Assembly: GCA_022559845.1 (NCBI GenBank)
Contig: CM040125.1
Coordinates: 288,038,200 to 288,102,199, forward strand
DNA: 64,000 nucleotides
Source: Amorphophallus konjac
Taxonomy: Eukaryota; Streptophyta; Magnoliopsida; Alismatales; Araceae
Direction: 5' to 3'
Shown here: positions 35,603 to 48,552 of the stretch, in pieces
Numbering within the stretch: position 1 is the first letter of the stretch
Layout: each line of letters begins with the position of its first letter
Translations under genes and position numbers: made by a program
The notes under the pieces: model-generated
What the model was told of the DNA's origin: nothing
Databases searched by the model: none
The model's input: the letters and a program-made list of their open reading frames with translations, nothing else

Positions 35603-35998
35603 GATAATCAAATTAAAAATGTATTTGACTCAATTCACTAGACTCAAATAAAGGAAAAATACATAGACTCGACTTGACTTATGACTCCACTAAGTCTTCT
35701 CTCGATCTTTAATCACTCCCGGATCTACCACTTGAATAGTCTGAATCCGACATGCTAGAATTTCCTAAAAAAGATTGGAAAAGGTAGGGAATGAGCACAT
35801 GATAATCAAATTACAAATGTATTTGACTCAATTCACTAGACTCAAATAAAGGAAAAATACATAGACTCGACTTGACTTATGACTCCACTAAGTCTTCTCT
35901 CGATCTTTAATCACTCCCGGATCTACCACTTGAATAGTCTGAATCCGACATGCTAGAATTTCCTAAAAAAGATTGGAAAAGGTAGGGAATGAGCACAC
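35603..35998 (-). repeat. 198-bp direct tandem duplication in the E 3' LTR
   Basis: Units 35603-35800 and 35801-35998 are near-identical, each starting GATAATCAAATTA. The 5' LTR has only one copy (from about 48728), so the duplication arose after insertion of E. Confidence 0.93.
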
Positions 35999-36229
35999 AT
36001 GCCCAGTAGGTATCTTCGCATCAACATGAAGGCAATGTTTAAATAATTAACATTTTAGCTCTAGAGTAAAGACACATAAAATACGGTAAAACATGCGGTG
36101 TAAAACCAAAGTAACACAAGTAACATGATACGATCAAGAATAAGAATTGAGAACATGATTGAGCAAGTGTATAGAAAGAATGTAACTTTGGCATTTCATG
36201 AACAAGAATGTACTTTTTCATAACCATAC

Positions 36230-38635
36230 TGATGTGAGACGATCCTCCGAGTGTGAGATTTTCTTACCTTTCAATTTTTTCCTTCCCCCCCACTTTTTTT
36301 AAAAAGAACTTGGTTTTTAGGTTCCACTTCTCCTCATCAATTCCTTCTTTCATAAATAGCATTATCACAGAGGTCAGCAATAGGAAGCTTGACTTAAACA
36401 CCACGTACCCAACACCTTGCACCAACCCTCATGGAGTTAGAATTCACGTAAAATTCTTCAGGGCTTCACAACCTTTACTATATACTCATTTGTTAACTCT
36501 CTTTCCAACCGAGTTAGCTTCCAAGGCACTACTTCAAAGCTACACCAGTGGAAACTGCCGGTACCGCCTTGTGATATCACTTCTAGCGACTTCTGCCACT
36601 TCAAGTGGAAGGGCAGTTCCCCATGGTCCGAGCGTCCGAGATTCTCTATTCTTTTCCATTATCTCTTTTTCATTTTTTCACTTGTTACCGTTACATGCAT
36701 ATAGCGTGAGAGAGAATAAAGAGGTGAGGAAGTGAGAGAAGAGAGAGAAGGGGGATCACGTAAGTGGTTTAAAGAGAGATAAGAGAGAGTTAGAGTGAGA
36801 TGGGAGAGAGAGGCATGTAGAGAGAGAATGGAGAGGATGAGCGGCGTCATCGGCAGAGAAGCGAGCTCAGGAAGGTGGCCTTGCTCGGATGGAGGCGGGC
36901 ACTCGCCCATGCATGCTTGGGAGGCCGTCATACTCAACGGGACAGTCGTTGCCGTGCTCGCCATGCCCGAGCACGGGGGTACTCGCCACGCTCGGAGGGG
37001 AGCATGCTCGCCATGCTCGTGGGTCACCTTGCTCAGGAGGGAAGGCCTTGGTCGGGAGGCTTGCACTCAACCATGCACGCTTGGGAGGGCCGACGTGCTC
37101 GACGGGATAGTCGGTGCTGGGCTCGGACGCCGCTTCATGGGCCGTTGCCGTGGTCGGACGCCTCTGCGGGGGCAGTTGGTGACGAGGCCGTTGGCGTGGT
37201 GGGGCGAGTACCGTGCTCGGGGGCGGGACCACGGTGTGCCTGGACGCTGGTAGGAGGTGACCAGTGGAGGTCTGTCCGGCCACGGAAATGGGTTGCTCGA
37301 GTTCGTTGTGGTGGTGCCGCCGTGGGTTTCCCTACCCATGCGTGCAAGTTGGTGGAGGCGGGAACGGCCTTTAAAGAGTAGGGTAGCACTTGGTGGTTGT
37401 TCCTTGGCTGCTGGTGGGGTTTGCACAGTGGCCAGCGCGGTGCCAGCCATCGGTGCAAGCCATCGTTGCGTGCGGGGTAGCAGTGTGGGGAGTGCACGTT
37501 GGTGGTGGGTAACGATGGATGGGAAGGCTTACTCGTGAGGCTGTGTGTGTGGAGGGTGGGCTAGGGTATGCCAGAAATGGCGGGCTGGTATGGGGTGGTG
37601 GAGAGCCTGCTCGGGCTTGGACACCGATGGTGTGGGTGCGGCGGGAGATAGCAAGATGAAGGGTGGGAGTTGGTGCTCATAGGGGGAGGCGAGAGTGGGC
37701 TTGCCCGGGAGGGGCGTGGGGCATGGTCAGGCGGGCCTGCCAGACACCCACCGATGGGAGGAGTGGCCCGAGTGAGGGAGCTCATAGGGGAAGCGCAGCC
37801 GATGGAGTCACGGTGAGACGTGAGGAACGGCGACACAGAGAGAGAGGGGCGCAGGGAGAGGGGCCAGAGAAGAGAGGGGGGGAGAAGTTGCAGAACAAGA
37901 GTAGACAGGGAGTGATATCGGTGTTGAGTGCGACGTGTCTGTGAAGGAAGAATAACCGCATGGGGAGGGTAGAGAGAGAAGCAGAGAGAGGGAGTTGGTT
38001 AGAGAGATAAAGAAGTCGCATGAGAGTGGAATGGGGAGGGGAGGTGGAGGAAGGGAGAGTGTGGGGCAAGGTGGTTATCGGCGATGTTGGCCATGGCAGA
38101 AGAACTTTAGAGAGGAAGGGAGAGGGTAAGAGAGAGAGATGGAGAACCAAGAGGTGAAGGAAGGGAGAGATGGGAGGGCTACGCACTGGCTTGGGAAAGA
38201 AGAGAGAGAAGAAGGGAGCTAGGAGAATCCAATCCTAGAGAGATGGAAAATTGTAGAGAGAGAACTAGGAGAATCCACTCCTAGAGAGAGAGAAATGGAG
38301 GGGGTATGGGCCTCACGTAGGAGGTAGCTTTTCCAAAAATTGTTGATTCACTTCATTGCCTTAAACAAAGATTACATGACTTTTTATAGACTCCACAAAG
38401 AAGACCAAAAGATAACTCACCTAACACCTACTTCCTACCACTCATAACTCCCTTAGGAAGACTAAAAGATAAATAATAAAAAAAGACTCTTACATAATGG
38501 TTGGGGACATAATCACTTCAAAACATAAAACATGGCCCATTTGGCCCAAAAATGCGGCCCAATTAACAAAAGACGACCAATCATAAATATCTATTTGATA
38601 ACTCTTTTTGTTGGAGCCGTTTTTCGATCTCGTCA
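36230..38635 (-). repeat. Element F 3' LTR
   Basis: The minus strand starts TGACGAGATCG and ends CGTCTCACATCA. The middle (about 36840-37560) is GC-rich with overlapping open frames on both strands and recurrent CTCGCCATGC motifs, including a hairpin at 36954-36974 (GTGCTCG, 7-nt loop, CGAGCAC). The segment 37800-38310 is GA-rich. A minus-strand TATA-like TCTATAAAAA is at 38381-38390. I see no recognisable protein. Confidence 0.88.
38381..38390 (-). promoter_or_regulatory. Candidate TATA box, element F 3' LTR
   Basis: The minus strand reads TCTATAAAAA within about 260 bp of the LTR start. The copy in the other LTR is at 40914-40923. Confidence 0.4.
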
Positions 38636-38729
38636 AACCCCTCCGGTTGGAGGAGGTTCGACCTCGAACCTCGTAGCTCAGGATCTCGGTTTGATGGAAC
38701 AATCCGGTTCCCTAAGCTCAGATACCATT
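38636..38729 (-). other. Element F internal domain (primer site plus purine tract)
   Basis: The primer site is at 38716-38727 (minus strand TGGTATCTGAGC, close to the initiator-Met-tRNA consensus), two bases from the 5' LTR. The purine tract is at 38636-38644 (minus strand GGAGGGGTT) against the 3' LTR. About 70 bp lie between them, with an inverted CCTCC/GGAGG element. Confidence 0.85.
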
Positions 38730-41168
38730 TGATGTGAGACGATCCTCCGAGTGTGAGATTTTCTTACCTTTCAATTTTTTTCCTTTCCCCCCCCCCCTTT
38801 TTTTTTTAAAAAAACTTGGTTTTTAGGTTCCACTTCTCCTCATCAATTCCTTCTTTCATAAATAGCATTATCACAGAGGTCAGCAATAGGAAGCTTGACT
38901 TAAACACCACGTACCCAACACCTTGCACCAACCCTCATGGAGTTAGAATTCACGTAAAATTCTTCAGGGCTTCACAACCTTTACTATATACTCATTTGTT
39001 AACTCTCTTTCCAACCGAGTTAGCTTCCAAGGCACTACTTCAAAGCTACACCAGTGGAAACTGCCGGTACCGCCTTGTGATATCACTTCTAGCGACTTCT
39101 GCCACTTCAAGTGGAAGGGCAGTTCCCCACGGTCCGAGCGTCCGAGATTCTCTATTCTTTTCCATTATCTCTTTTTCATTTTTTCACTAGTTACCGTTAC
39201 ATGCATATAGCGTGAGAGAGAACAAAGAGGTGAGGAAGTGAGAGAAGAGAGAGAAGGGGGATCACGTAAGTGGTTTAAAGAGAGATAAGAGAGAGTTAGA
39301 GTGAGATGGGAGAGAGAGGTATGTAGAGAGAGAATGGAGAGGATGAGCGGCGTCATCGGCGGAGAAGCGAGCTCAGGAAGGTGGCCTTGCTCGGATGGAG
39401 GCGGGCACTCGCCCATGCATGCTCGGGAGGCCATCATACTCAACGGGACAGTCGTTGCCGTGCTCGCCATGCCCGAGCACGGGGGTACTCGCCACGCTCG
39501 GAGGGGAGCATGCTCGCCGTGCTCGCCATGCCCGAGCACGGGGGTACTCGCCACGCTCACCTTGCTCAGGAGGGAAGGCCTTGGTCGGGAGGCTTGCACT
39601 CAACCATGCACGCTTGGGAGGGCCGACGTGCTCGACGGGATAGTCGGTGCTGGGCTCGGACGCCGCTGCATGGGCCGTTGCCGTGGTCGGACGCCGCTGC
39701 GGGGGCAGTTGGTGACGAGGCCGTTGGCGTGGTGGGGCAAGTACCGTGCTCGGGGGCGGGACCACGGTGTGCCTGGACGCTGGTAGGAGGTGACCAGTGG
39801 AGGTCTATCCGGCCACGGAAATGGGTTGCTCGAGTTCGTTGTGGTGGTGCCGCCGTGGGTTTCCCTACCCATGCGTGCAAGTTGGTGGAGGCGGGAACGG
39901 CCTTTAAAGAGTAGGGTAGCACTTGGTGGTTGTTCCTTGGCTACTGGTAGGGTTTGCACAGTGGCCAGCGCGGTGCCAGCCATCGGTGCAAGCCATCGTT
40001 GCATGCGGGGTAGCAGTGTGGGGAGTGCACGTTGGCGGTGGGTAACGATGGATGGGAAGGCTTACTCGTGAGGCTGTGTGTGTGGAGGGTGGGCTAGGGT
40101 ATGCCAGAAATGGCGGGCTGGTATGGGGTGGTGGAGAGCTTGCTCGGGCTTGGACACCGATGGTGTGGGTGCGGCGGGAGATAGCAAGATGAAGGGTGGG
40201 AGTTGGTGCTCATAGGGGGAGGCGAGAGTGGGCTTGCCCGGGAGGGGCGTGGGGCATGGTCAGGCGGGCCTGCCAGACACCCACCGATGGGAGGAGTGGC
40301 CCGAGTGAGGGAGCTCGTAGGGGAAGCGCAGTCGATGGAGTCACGGTGAGAGGTGAGGAACGGTGACACAGAGAGAGAGGGGCGCAGGGAGAGGGGCCAG
40401 AGAAGAGAGGGGGGGAGAAGTTGCAGAACAAGAGTAGACAGGGAGTGATATCGGTGTTGAGTGCGACGTGTCTGTGAAGGAAGAATAACCGCATGGGGAG
40501 GGTAGAGAGAGAAGCAGAGAGAGGGAGTTGGTTAGAGAGATAAAGAAGTCGCATGAGAGTGGAATGGGGAGGGGAGGTGGAGGAAGGGAGAGTGAGGGGC
40601 AAGGTGGTTATCGGCGATGTTGGCCATGGCAGAAGAACTTTAGAGAGGAAGGGAGAGGGTAAGAGAGAGAGATGGAGAACCAAGAGGTGAAGGAAGGGAG
40701 AGATGGGAGGGCTACGCACTGGCTTGGGAAAGAAGAGAGAGAAGAAGGGAGCTAGGAGAATCCAATCCTAGAGAGAGGGAAAATTGTAGAGAGAGAACTA
40801 GGAGAATCCACTCCTAGAGAGAGAGAAATGGAGGGGGTATGGGCCTCACGTAGGAGGTAGCTTTTCCAAAAATTGTTGATTCACTTCATTGCCTTAAACA
40901 AAGATTACATGACTTTTTATAGACTCCACAAAGAAGACCAAAAGACAACTCACCTAACACCTACTTCCTACCACTCATAACTCCCTTAGGAAGACTAAAA
41001 GATAAATAATAAAAAAAGACTCTTACATAATGGTTGGGGACATAATCACTTCAAAACATAAAACACGGCCCATTTGGCCCAAAAATGCGGCCCAATTAAC
41101 AAAAGACGACCAATCATAAATATCTATTTGATAACTCTTTTTGTTGGAGCCATTTTTCGATCTCGTCA
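38730..41168 (-). repeat. Element F 5' LTR
   Basis: A near-identical copy of 36230-38635. The main difference is at about 39500-39560, where the GTGCTCG/CGAGCAC hairpin and its flank are present a second time (39460 and 39519), which explains the 33 extra bases. Confidence 0.88.
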
Positions 41169-41714
41169 CATACAGGCGATGTACTAGAAAGTCATGTAAC
41201 GAGAATGTACTAGCAAGCATGTAATTTCACAAGAATGCCTCGTGAGTATTCGTGGATTTCACTAGTTTATAAAAAAAGTACTTACAGTGTAATACGATGT
41301 CAGTGTTCATCATATCCCATGGTTTATAGTATCTTTTTAGCTATCTGCCAAGGGGACTAGAGTGGAGCCCTTGGACGCTGTCCGTGCCTGCTCTTGCATC
41401 TTCAAGTTATAAATCAAGCTACTTCTACGAAAATATAAATATGGCCAATAGAGTAACAAGTTCAAACTATGGTTCCAGGATAACAAATATCAAGGTAAGA
41501 ATGCTTCAATTAAGAATATACGAGTTCAAAGATTTGAGTTAGAACTAGGTTATGCTATGGAGAAAAATTGGGAGCATAACGGCATATTCTTGACTTTCCA
41601 TAAGCTATTAATATCTTAGTTGACAAGTGTTAAGTTTCAAGCAATCATTAGACTATCTAGGAACTTGGAAAACCCCAACCCAAAGGTCAAACCTCGGGTT
41701 AGATAGAGTCAAGA

Positions 41715-43590
41715 TAAAGTAGTTGTTTACTAGACCGTTTACCTACTCAACCGATCTAGATAGGACCGTTTAAGACAGGCATGCAGTCATGTCCAGACCA
41801 TTTTATGGACAGAGTCGACGCATGAAGAAAGAAGGTGTCAACGCAGTGAAACCTTCTGGAGCCTTGCGGTCATGGCAGGGCCGCTTGGGGTCTTTAGCGG
41901 TCAGATAAAGGGCCGCTAAGTGCCTCTGGCGGTTGTCCACCGGCCGCTAAGGTCCAGAACACCAAAAACACCGGTTAAGTGATTTCTAAAAATTGGGTTT
42001 TTAGGGTACAACTAGCTCGGCGTCCAAGTGGGAATCCCATGCTCGCGGAGTCTTACGGAGGCCTTGATACAAGATCACTTAGTCCAGTGGAAGGAATATC
42101 TAACGGAGAGGATCACAAGTCCAAGATTTGTGTGCTTAATGTGCCAAGTGTAACTAATGACATCATATCAAAATACGTGCCATGTACTTAAGAAAAGACT
42201 CAAGATGAGAGTGAGAGCGTGATAAAACAGCGATCAATCAAAACTAGACAAGTCATGGACCATATGAATTTTAATGTAAATACAAAACTATATGTTTTTG
42301 GCATGAAATTAATATAATAATCAAAATAAAGTCTTGATCATACTCATACTGAATTCTGGGTATTTAACAGGAAAAATGAAACATGATTTCAAGTGCAAAA
42401 TAGTATAACTATAGGGTTACTAAGATGTAAAGTTCAACTAGGCTCGGACTAGTTCTCAGAACCAGAAACAGTCAGGGACTAGCTGCCAGAATGAAAGAAA
42501 CGGTCTTGCAATAGACCGCAAGCAAGGGGTTCAAACCGTCATTCATTAGACCGCAAATGTCCCATTACGGTCCCTTTTTGGCCGCCTTCTGCCTGTCTGG
42601 CAGAAGCTATAAAACAAGGAACAAATGTTAAACTTAGGACAAGGTATGCATGGATTTCAATGAATCATGCTGTAAAATCATGCTAGAAAAGATATAAACC
42701 AGGAACATGCATGGGTTTATGTGGAATAGACAAGAATCTTCATTTTAGTTGTATTAGGGCTAAGTTCATGTATGAAAAATAAAACTAGATGTGCAGTCCC
42801 AATAAAACAATAAATACTGTGAGTATAATGCATGAAATCGACTACAACTTTAGGGCTTTTACTCCTAAGATCATATTTAAGCCATTCATGAGATAACCTA
42901 CCTCTGGTCTAGGCTTTAGACTTCGAATTTAGGGCTGGAAGTCAACCCTAGTTTTTGCTTGTTCTGAACTGAACCAATAACTTCTTTCCTTTCTAACTCC
43001 TGATTCCCTTCACCTATCATAACGAAAATTGGAGCGTAGAAAGAGTGTACTAAAGTGAACAATTAAGTCTAAAGAACCATCTTCTAAATACCTCGTTTAG
43101 GACTTTTAATCTACTGACCTTCCTGGGTTATTCTAATAAGTTCCTGGGTTACTTGCACTGAACCAGCGTCTTTGCAGGCCTCTAACTTCTTGTAGGCTTG
43201 ATCTCCTAGAACGAAATTTTGAGGGAAGTTAGACCTTACTATAATGAACGAAATCTTCTAAAGAACTTACCTCCAATAATGCTTCGTTACCTTGGTTCCA
43301 CACGAACTAAAAGTAAGGGTCGCACATATGAAACTTGGGATCTATTTATAGGGTTAGCTAGGGTTTTGAGGATTTGAACGAACCTAGAGTCCTAAATTGG
43401 AGTAGAGTTAATCCCTAGAGAGTTTTAGAGAGTCAACTATGCCAGGTAGCTTCGTTCCAAGGTGATTAGCTCGCCAAAGATCCAAGCCTTTTAAGCTTTC
43501 TTCCATTCACGGAACTGGGTTGCTTAGCGGTCATAGACGGACCGCTAGGTGGGTCTGGCGATTGCGCAATAGACCGCCTGGCTTCATAAA
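41715..43590. repeat. Hairpin units in the E 3' LTR (AGCGGTC/GACCGCT type)
   Basis: Clusters at 41715-41955, 42490-42590 and 43520-43590. Examples: 41866-41884 (GCGGTC paired with GGCCGC), 41896-41917 (AGCGGTC paired with GGCCGCT) and 43526-43546 (AGCGGTC, 7-nt loop, GACCGCT, perfect). The last uses exactly the arm pair found in element C at 32441-32462. Confidence 0.7.
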
Positions 43591-43856
43591 ATCTGAAATT
43601 TTCAGATTTTCGTATTATTGCTCATTTATCCCCTAAATTGATGTATATAACTCTAATTTACATTTCTATTAATGGGCTTGGGTCAAAAAGCCTTGGAATT
43701 GGGTCTTTGGGCCCATTTGAGTTGGGCTTATCCCTCTTGTTGATATAGGATATTTAAATGGATTAAATAAATCCTTAATTTTCCACTAAACCTTTAAAAA
43801 TGCCCAATAATTATATTTAATCCTAAAATAATTCTAAAAAATTCTCGGGCGTTACA

Positions 43857-43869
43857 CTCTCCCCCACTT
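43857..43869 (-). other. Polypurine tract of element E
   Basis: The minus strand reads AAGTGGGGGAGAG immediately before the 3' LTR start (TGTAACGCCC). It is one base different from the tract of A. Confidence 0.88.
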
Positions 43870-43904
43870 AAAAAGAATTTGATCCCCAGATTCATCGTAA
43901 TAAA

Positions 43905-45305
43905 ATTTTCTAAGAAGAGTGTACTTATATTCAAATATCTCCGAAAATCTTCTACGCATGGCTTCTTCGGTTTCTCATGTCACTTCATGTGGCCATAATT
44001 TGGTCCATTGGACCTTCACCATGGGAATAGTCTTATTCCAAAGTTGACGTACTTACTGTTCAACTATTCTAATTGGCTTTTGCTCGTACGTCAAATCCTT
44101 TTAATCTCCAGATTGTCATAAGTTATGACATGGAATGGATCGGAGATGTACCTTTTGAGTATTGAGACATGAAATACATCATGGACTCCAGCTAATTGAG
44201 GGAGTAAAGCCATTCGACATGCGACTTCACTAATCCTTTTGAGAATTTCAAAGGGGTCAATGAATTTTGGAGTGAGCTTGCGTTTGATACCAAATCTTCG
44301 AATACCTCAACCCGGAGAAACCTTAAGGAATACATGGTCTCCTACTTGGAATTCCAAGTCACGCCTTCTGTTATCGGTATATGATTTCTGCCTGTCTTGG
44401 GCCATCTGAAGTCTCTCCCGAATAAGCTTTATCTTCTCGGTAGTATCCCTGATGATGTCGGGTCTGAGAAATTACCTTTCCCGTACTTCATTCCAGCATA
44501 TAGGTGAGCGACAGCTTCTTCCATACAGAGCCTCGAACGGAGGCATTTGTATGCTAGCTTGGTAGCTATTGTTGTATGAGAATTTCACTAGAGGTAAGTG
44601 GTCGTGCCAACTCCCTCCAAAATCAATAGCACATGCCCTGATTATATCCTCCACCACCTGATTTGTCCTTTCAGTTTGACCGTCAGTTTGTGGATGGAAT
44701 GTAGTGCTAAAGTTGAGTCGGGTCCCTAATGAATGCTGTAGACCCTTCCAGAATTATGATGTAAACCGAGGGTCTAGGTCAGATATAATGGTGATAGGGA
44801 CACCATGTAGTTTGATAATCTCCTTTATGTATAGTGCTGCTAATACATCCACAGACCATCGACTTTTGATTGGCAGAAAATGTGCAGATTTAGTCAATCG
44901 GTCTATAATCACCCATATACCATCATGTCCACCTCTTGTCTTAGGTAAACCCATGATGAAATCTATCCCTATACTTTCCCATTTCCACTCGGGAAAATCT
45001 AGGGGATGTAGTTTTCCGGCAGGCTTTAAATGTTATGTCTTTACTGGCTGACAAGTGAGGTAGGGAGATACAAAGTCCGCTACTTCTCTTTTCATGTTGG
45101 GCCACCAGAAGTTTCTTTTTAAGTCTTGATACATTTTTGTAGCACCAGGGTGAATATCATATCTTGATTTATGAGCTTCCTCCATGGTCAATTTCTTAGC
45201 ATCGACACGATTCGGCACACATATTCGATCTTTAAATAATAGTCTTCCATTAGTTGAAATGGAGAATTCCGGCCTTTGATCAATATTAGCCTTGATGTCC
45301 ATCAA
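43905..45305 (-). pseudogene. Element E integrase remnant
   Basis: Broken minus-strand frames encode the zinc-finger region (HKSRYDIHPGATKMYQDLKR), the core ([30 protein letters not shown]), the segment SYNNSYQASIQMPPFEALYG and, near 43960-44000, the chromodomain-like end (EEAMRRRFSEIFEY). Stops and frameshifts separate them. The second zinc Cys pair reads LTCQPVK after a changed first Cys context. Non-functional. Confidence 0.88.
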
Positions 45306-47129
45306 TGTGGGGTCATTTTATTGTAATTTGACTAGGTCTTCAATCAATGTAGGTTGTGTCCTTATATTAGCAATCATACATCCTTCATCTTCTTTCTCAA
45401 CATTGAGATTCAGACGAGCAAAATCCTCGATAAGGTAAGTCGTACCTTTCCTGAGACTAGCTAGAGTTGTCATAGGTCTTCTACTAAGAGCGTCAGCTAT
45501 AACATTTGCTTTGTCTGGATAATATTAGATAGTAAAGTTGAAGTCTTTGAGATACTCCAACCATCTGCATTGCCTCATGTTCAATTCCTTTTGGGTGAAG
45601 AGATATTTCAAACTTTTGTGATATGAAAATATAGTGAACTTCTCCCCATAAAGGTAGTGTCGCCAAATTTTCAAGGCGAATATAACCGCAACTAGTTCCA
45701 GATCATGCACAGGGTAGTTTTCTTCATGACGCTTCAACTGCCTTGATGAATAGCAAATGACCTTTCCATTTTGCATAAGAATGCATCCCAAGTCAATGTC
45801 AGATGCATCAATATAGACTTCAAAGCCATCACCTTCAACAGGTAGTGCCAAAATAGGGGCCATAGTAAGATGATCTTTAAGAGTTAAGAAACTCTATTCG
45901 CAATCCTTCGACCATGTAAAAGGGTTCTCCTTTCTTGTGAGTCTAGTCAAAGGAACAGTGATTTTTGAGAAATCCTTGATGAATCGCCTATAATAACCAG
46001 GCAGACCCAGAAAACTTCTAACTTCTGACACAGTCGTCGGTCGGCTCCAATTCTTAACTACTTCTACCTCAAGAGGATCGACAACGATACCTTCCATTGA
46101 AATAATATGGCCAAGGAAAGAGACCTCCTCTAGCCAAAACTCGCACTTACTAAACTTTCCATAGTTTCCATAGAGTTGATGCTCTCTTAACCTTTGCAAG
46201 GCTATTCTTAAGTGTTCTTCGTGTTCCTCCTTAGTATTGGAGTATATCAGAATATCATTAATGAAGACGACCATAAATCGGTCGAAATAAGGCATGAATA
46301 CATTATTCATAAGCTACATAAATGCTGTCGGGGCATTGGTTAACCCGAACGGCATTACCACAAATTCATAGTGCCCCTATCTGCTCCAGATAGTAGTCTT
46401 GTATATGTCTTTGTCTTTGATCCTGACCTGATGATAACCTGACCTGAGGTCTATCTTGGAGAAATATTCTACTCCCAAAATTTGATCGAAGAGCTCATCG
46501 ATACGCGGCAACAGATATTTGTTCTTGATAGTGAGTTGATTTAGTCGCCAGTAATCGATACATAGCCTGAGAGATCCATCCTTCTTCTTGTCAAATAAAA
46601 CTGACGCACCTCAAAGGGATGTGCTAGGTCGAATGAAAGCCTTGTCTAATAACTCATGAAGTTGCTTCTTTAATTCTTTGAGTTATATACGGGACATCCT
46701 GTAGGGAGCTATTGAAACAGGTGCTGCTCTAGAAATAAGTTCAATAGAGAAGTTTACTTCCCTTTCGGGTGGTAAACCGGGTAAGTCCGATGGGAAGACT
46801 TCGGAGAACTCATTCACAATGGGAATATCCTCTACGGTGATCTCTTTGGACTCGGTATTGATTACGGAGGTAAGAAAAGCTTCACATCCTTGCGAAATGA
46901 GTTTGCAAGTATGGAGAAATGAAATAATGGTAGGATGCTTCCTATATTTGATACCAAGAAAGGAAAATCTTGGAAGACCTGGTTTCTGAAAAGAGATTAT
47001 CCTATTGCGGCAATTTATATAGGAGTCATGGTCGACAAGCCAATCTACACCTAGGATAGCATCGTAACCTTCCATGTCAAGGCATACGAGATTTGCGGGA
47101 AGATTATGACCTTCTACCATTACCTCACT
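45306..47129 (-). pseudogene. Element E protease end, RT and RNase H remnant
   Basis: Minus-strand frames show the protease end ([16 protein letters not shown]), the connection SDLPGLPPEREVNFSIEL, RT ([20 protein letters not shown], with FIND instead of FIDD) and RNase H ([35 protein letters not shown]). Catalytic Asp positions are changed in RT (first Asp to Asn) and RNase H (TDAS to IDAS), as well as stops between 46310 and 46683. Confidence 0.88.
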
Positions 47130-48325
47130 ATCAGGGTTAGTAAGTTGTAAGTTTAGTTCTAGGACCTAAGTGTGTTGTGATAGCTAGGTCCGAAGGTAAA
47201 GGAACTGATGAAACTGGCAAGGTTTTTACAAAAAGCAGTAGATATAAAGGAATGAGAAGAACTAGTATCAAATAACATGAATGCAAGATGGGAATAGATG
47301 TGAATGGTACCTTCCATCAGCCCCTCATCCTTGGGCGCTTCATCATCATCTATAACAGCGTTAAGACGGGCATGTCGCTTACGTCCACTATTGTAAATTT
47401 GATCCTTCATGAGGGGGCAATCCGACATGCGGTGCTCCCGGCTGCCACATCGCAAACAAGCGCCAAGACGCTTCCAGCATTCCTTGACCGCATGGCCGAA
47501 TTTCTCACAGAACGTGCAAGCCGCCATGACTTGCTTATCTTCCTCCTTAGCCTTCTTGTTCTTGTGGTAGCCACTACCACTCCCGTTCCGGGATCTCTTC
47601 TTACTATTTCACGATTTGTAAGGTTCCATGATGCTGAACTTCTCCTTCTTTCCATGCCGATCCATCTTTTGGATAGACTCCTCGCCTTTGCTTTTGAGTT
47701 TCTCGACCTTCTCCAAGGTCCTTTCATAAAGATGAGCTCGTTAGACCATCTCCGCATAGGTCCGAATATTTTGCGAGCCAAGTTGTTGAATGAAGACGAG
47801 CCTTAACCCATCTAGAAAATGGTTGGCCTTCAAAAGATATGTGTTGACCAAATGTTCAGCATAAGGGGCCAAACAGGAGAATTGGAGTTCATATTCTGCC
47901 ACCGACATCATGCCTTAGCGTAGCCATGCGAACTCTGCCGCCTTCCTCTCCTTTACATGTTCAGAGAAGTACTTTGCTCAGAAGAGGGTCAGAAATCCAT
48001 CCCAAGTGTGTGCCGCATCTACAGGCGGTGCTGGAATAGACTTCCACCAAGTACGTGCATCTTTATTAAGTTAAAAAGTGGCGAGACGGACCTTCTCTTG
48101 ATCCGCGCACTGCATAACATTGAAAATTCTTTCCATCTCATCTATCCAGTTCTCTGATTCATCTGGAAATGAAGCTCTAGAAAATCGTGGAGGATTTAAA
48201 CTTCAAAAATTCTGATGTAAGTCGTCGGCACCAGCCCTTGCACCAGCTTGGGCCATATTCTGAAGTGCCTAGGTAAGACCTGCAACAGTCTGTTGCATCC
48301 CGTCCCAGTCAACACAGTGTGCCAT
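47130..48325 (-). pseudogene. Element E gag and protease start, degenerate
   Basis: From ATG 48325 (MAHCVDWDGMQQ) the minus strand matches the gag of A and B with many stops (ERIFNVMQCADQEKVRLATF, KAAEFAWLRQG). Two CCHC knuckles survive (CTFCEKFGHAVKEC and [14 protein letters not shown], at about 47450-47525). The protease active site reads FDTSSSHSFIS, with Ser replacing the Gly of the DTG triad. Confidence 0.85.
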
Positions 48326-48552
48326 TGTAAGAATAGGGTACCTGAGAAAAGAAATAAATTTGTCAACTCCAATGGAATTGGTGGAGTTACTCCTATAGAT
48401 AACTTCTAATTACTATCTCATCCTGGGTTCTACCCGAATCTCTCATAGGTGGGGAATTTCTTTCCTTGTTTCATAGGTATGGGTCCTTAAATCTTGGACT
48501 TAGCCTATGGCATGACATTTTTTCCTGGAAATACGTATGTCCTAAGACCTAC

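Larger units (their letters stand above)
36230..41168 (-). mobile_element. Element F: LTR element with a 94-bp internal domain
   Basis: Two direct repeats (36230-38635, 2406 bp; 38730-41168, 2439 bp) flank only 94 bp. Those 94 bp contain a minus-strand primer site next to one repeat and a purine tract next to the other. The whole is bounded by a perfect 5-bp TSD CATAC (36225-36229 and 41169-41173) inside the E LTR. The repeats run TG...CA. This is a genuine inserted LTR retrotransposon with no room for any gene between its LTRs. It differs from TRIMs in having very long LTRs. Confidence 0.9.
35449..43856 (-). repeat. Element E 3' LTR, split by element F
   Basis: Outer segments 35449-36229 and 41169-43856 match 48572-51837. 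On the element strand it begins TGTAACGCCC and ends TGTGACA. It carries a private tandem duplication (35603-35998) and hairpin units at 41715-41955, 42490-42590 and 43520-43590. A TATA-like CTATAAATAGA (minus strand) is at 43342-43352. Confidence 0.9.

Noticed and set aside
36795..37538. Several 120-170-codon frames in the GC-rich part of the F LTR
   Set aside because: Open frames occur on both strands in overlapping phases, as expected from GC-rich DNA with few stops. The second LTR shows frame-changing indels in the same region. No recognisable domain.
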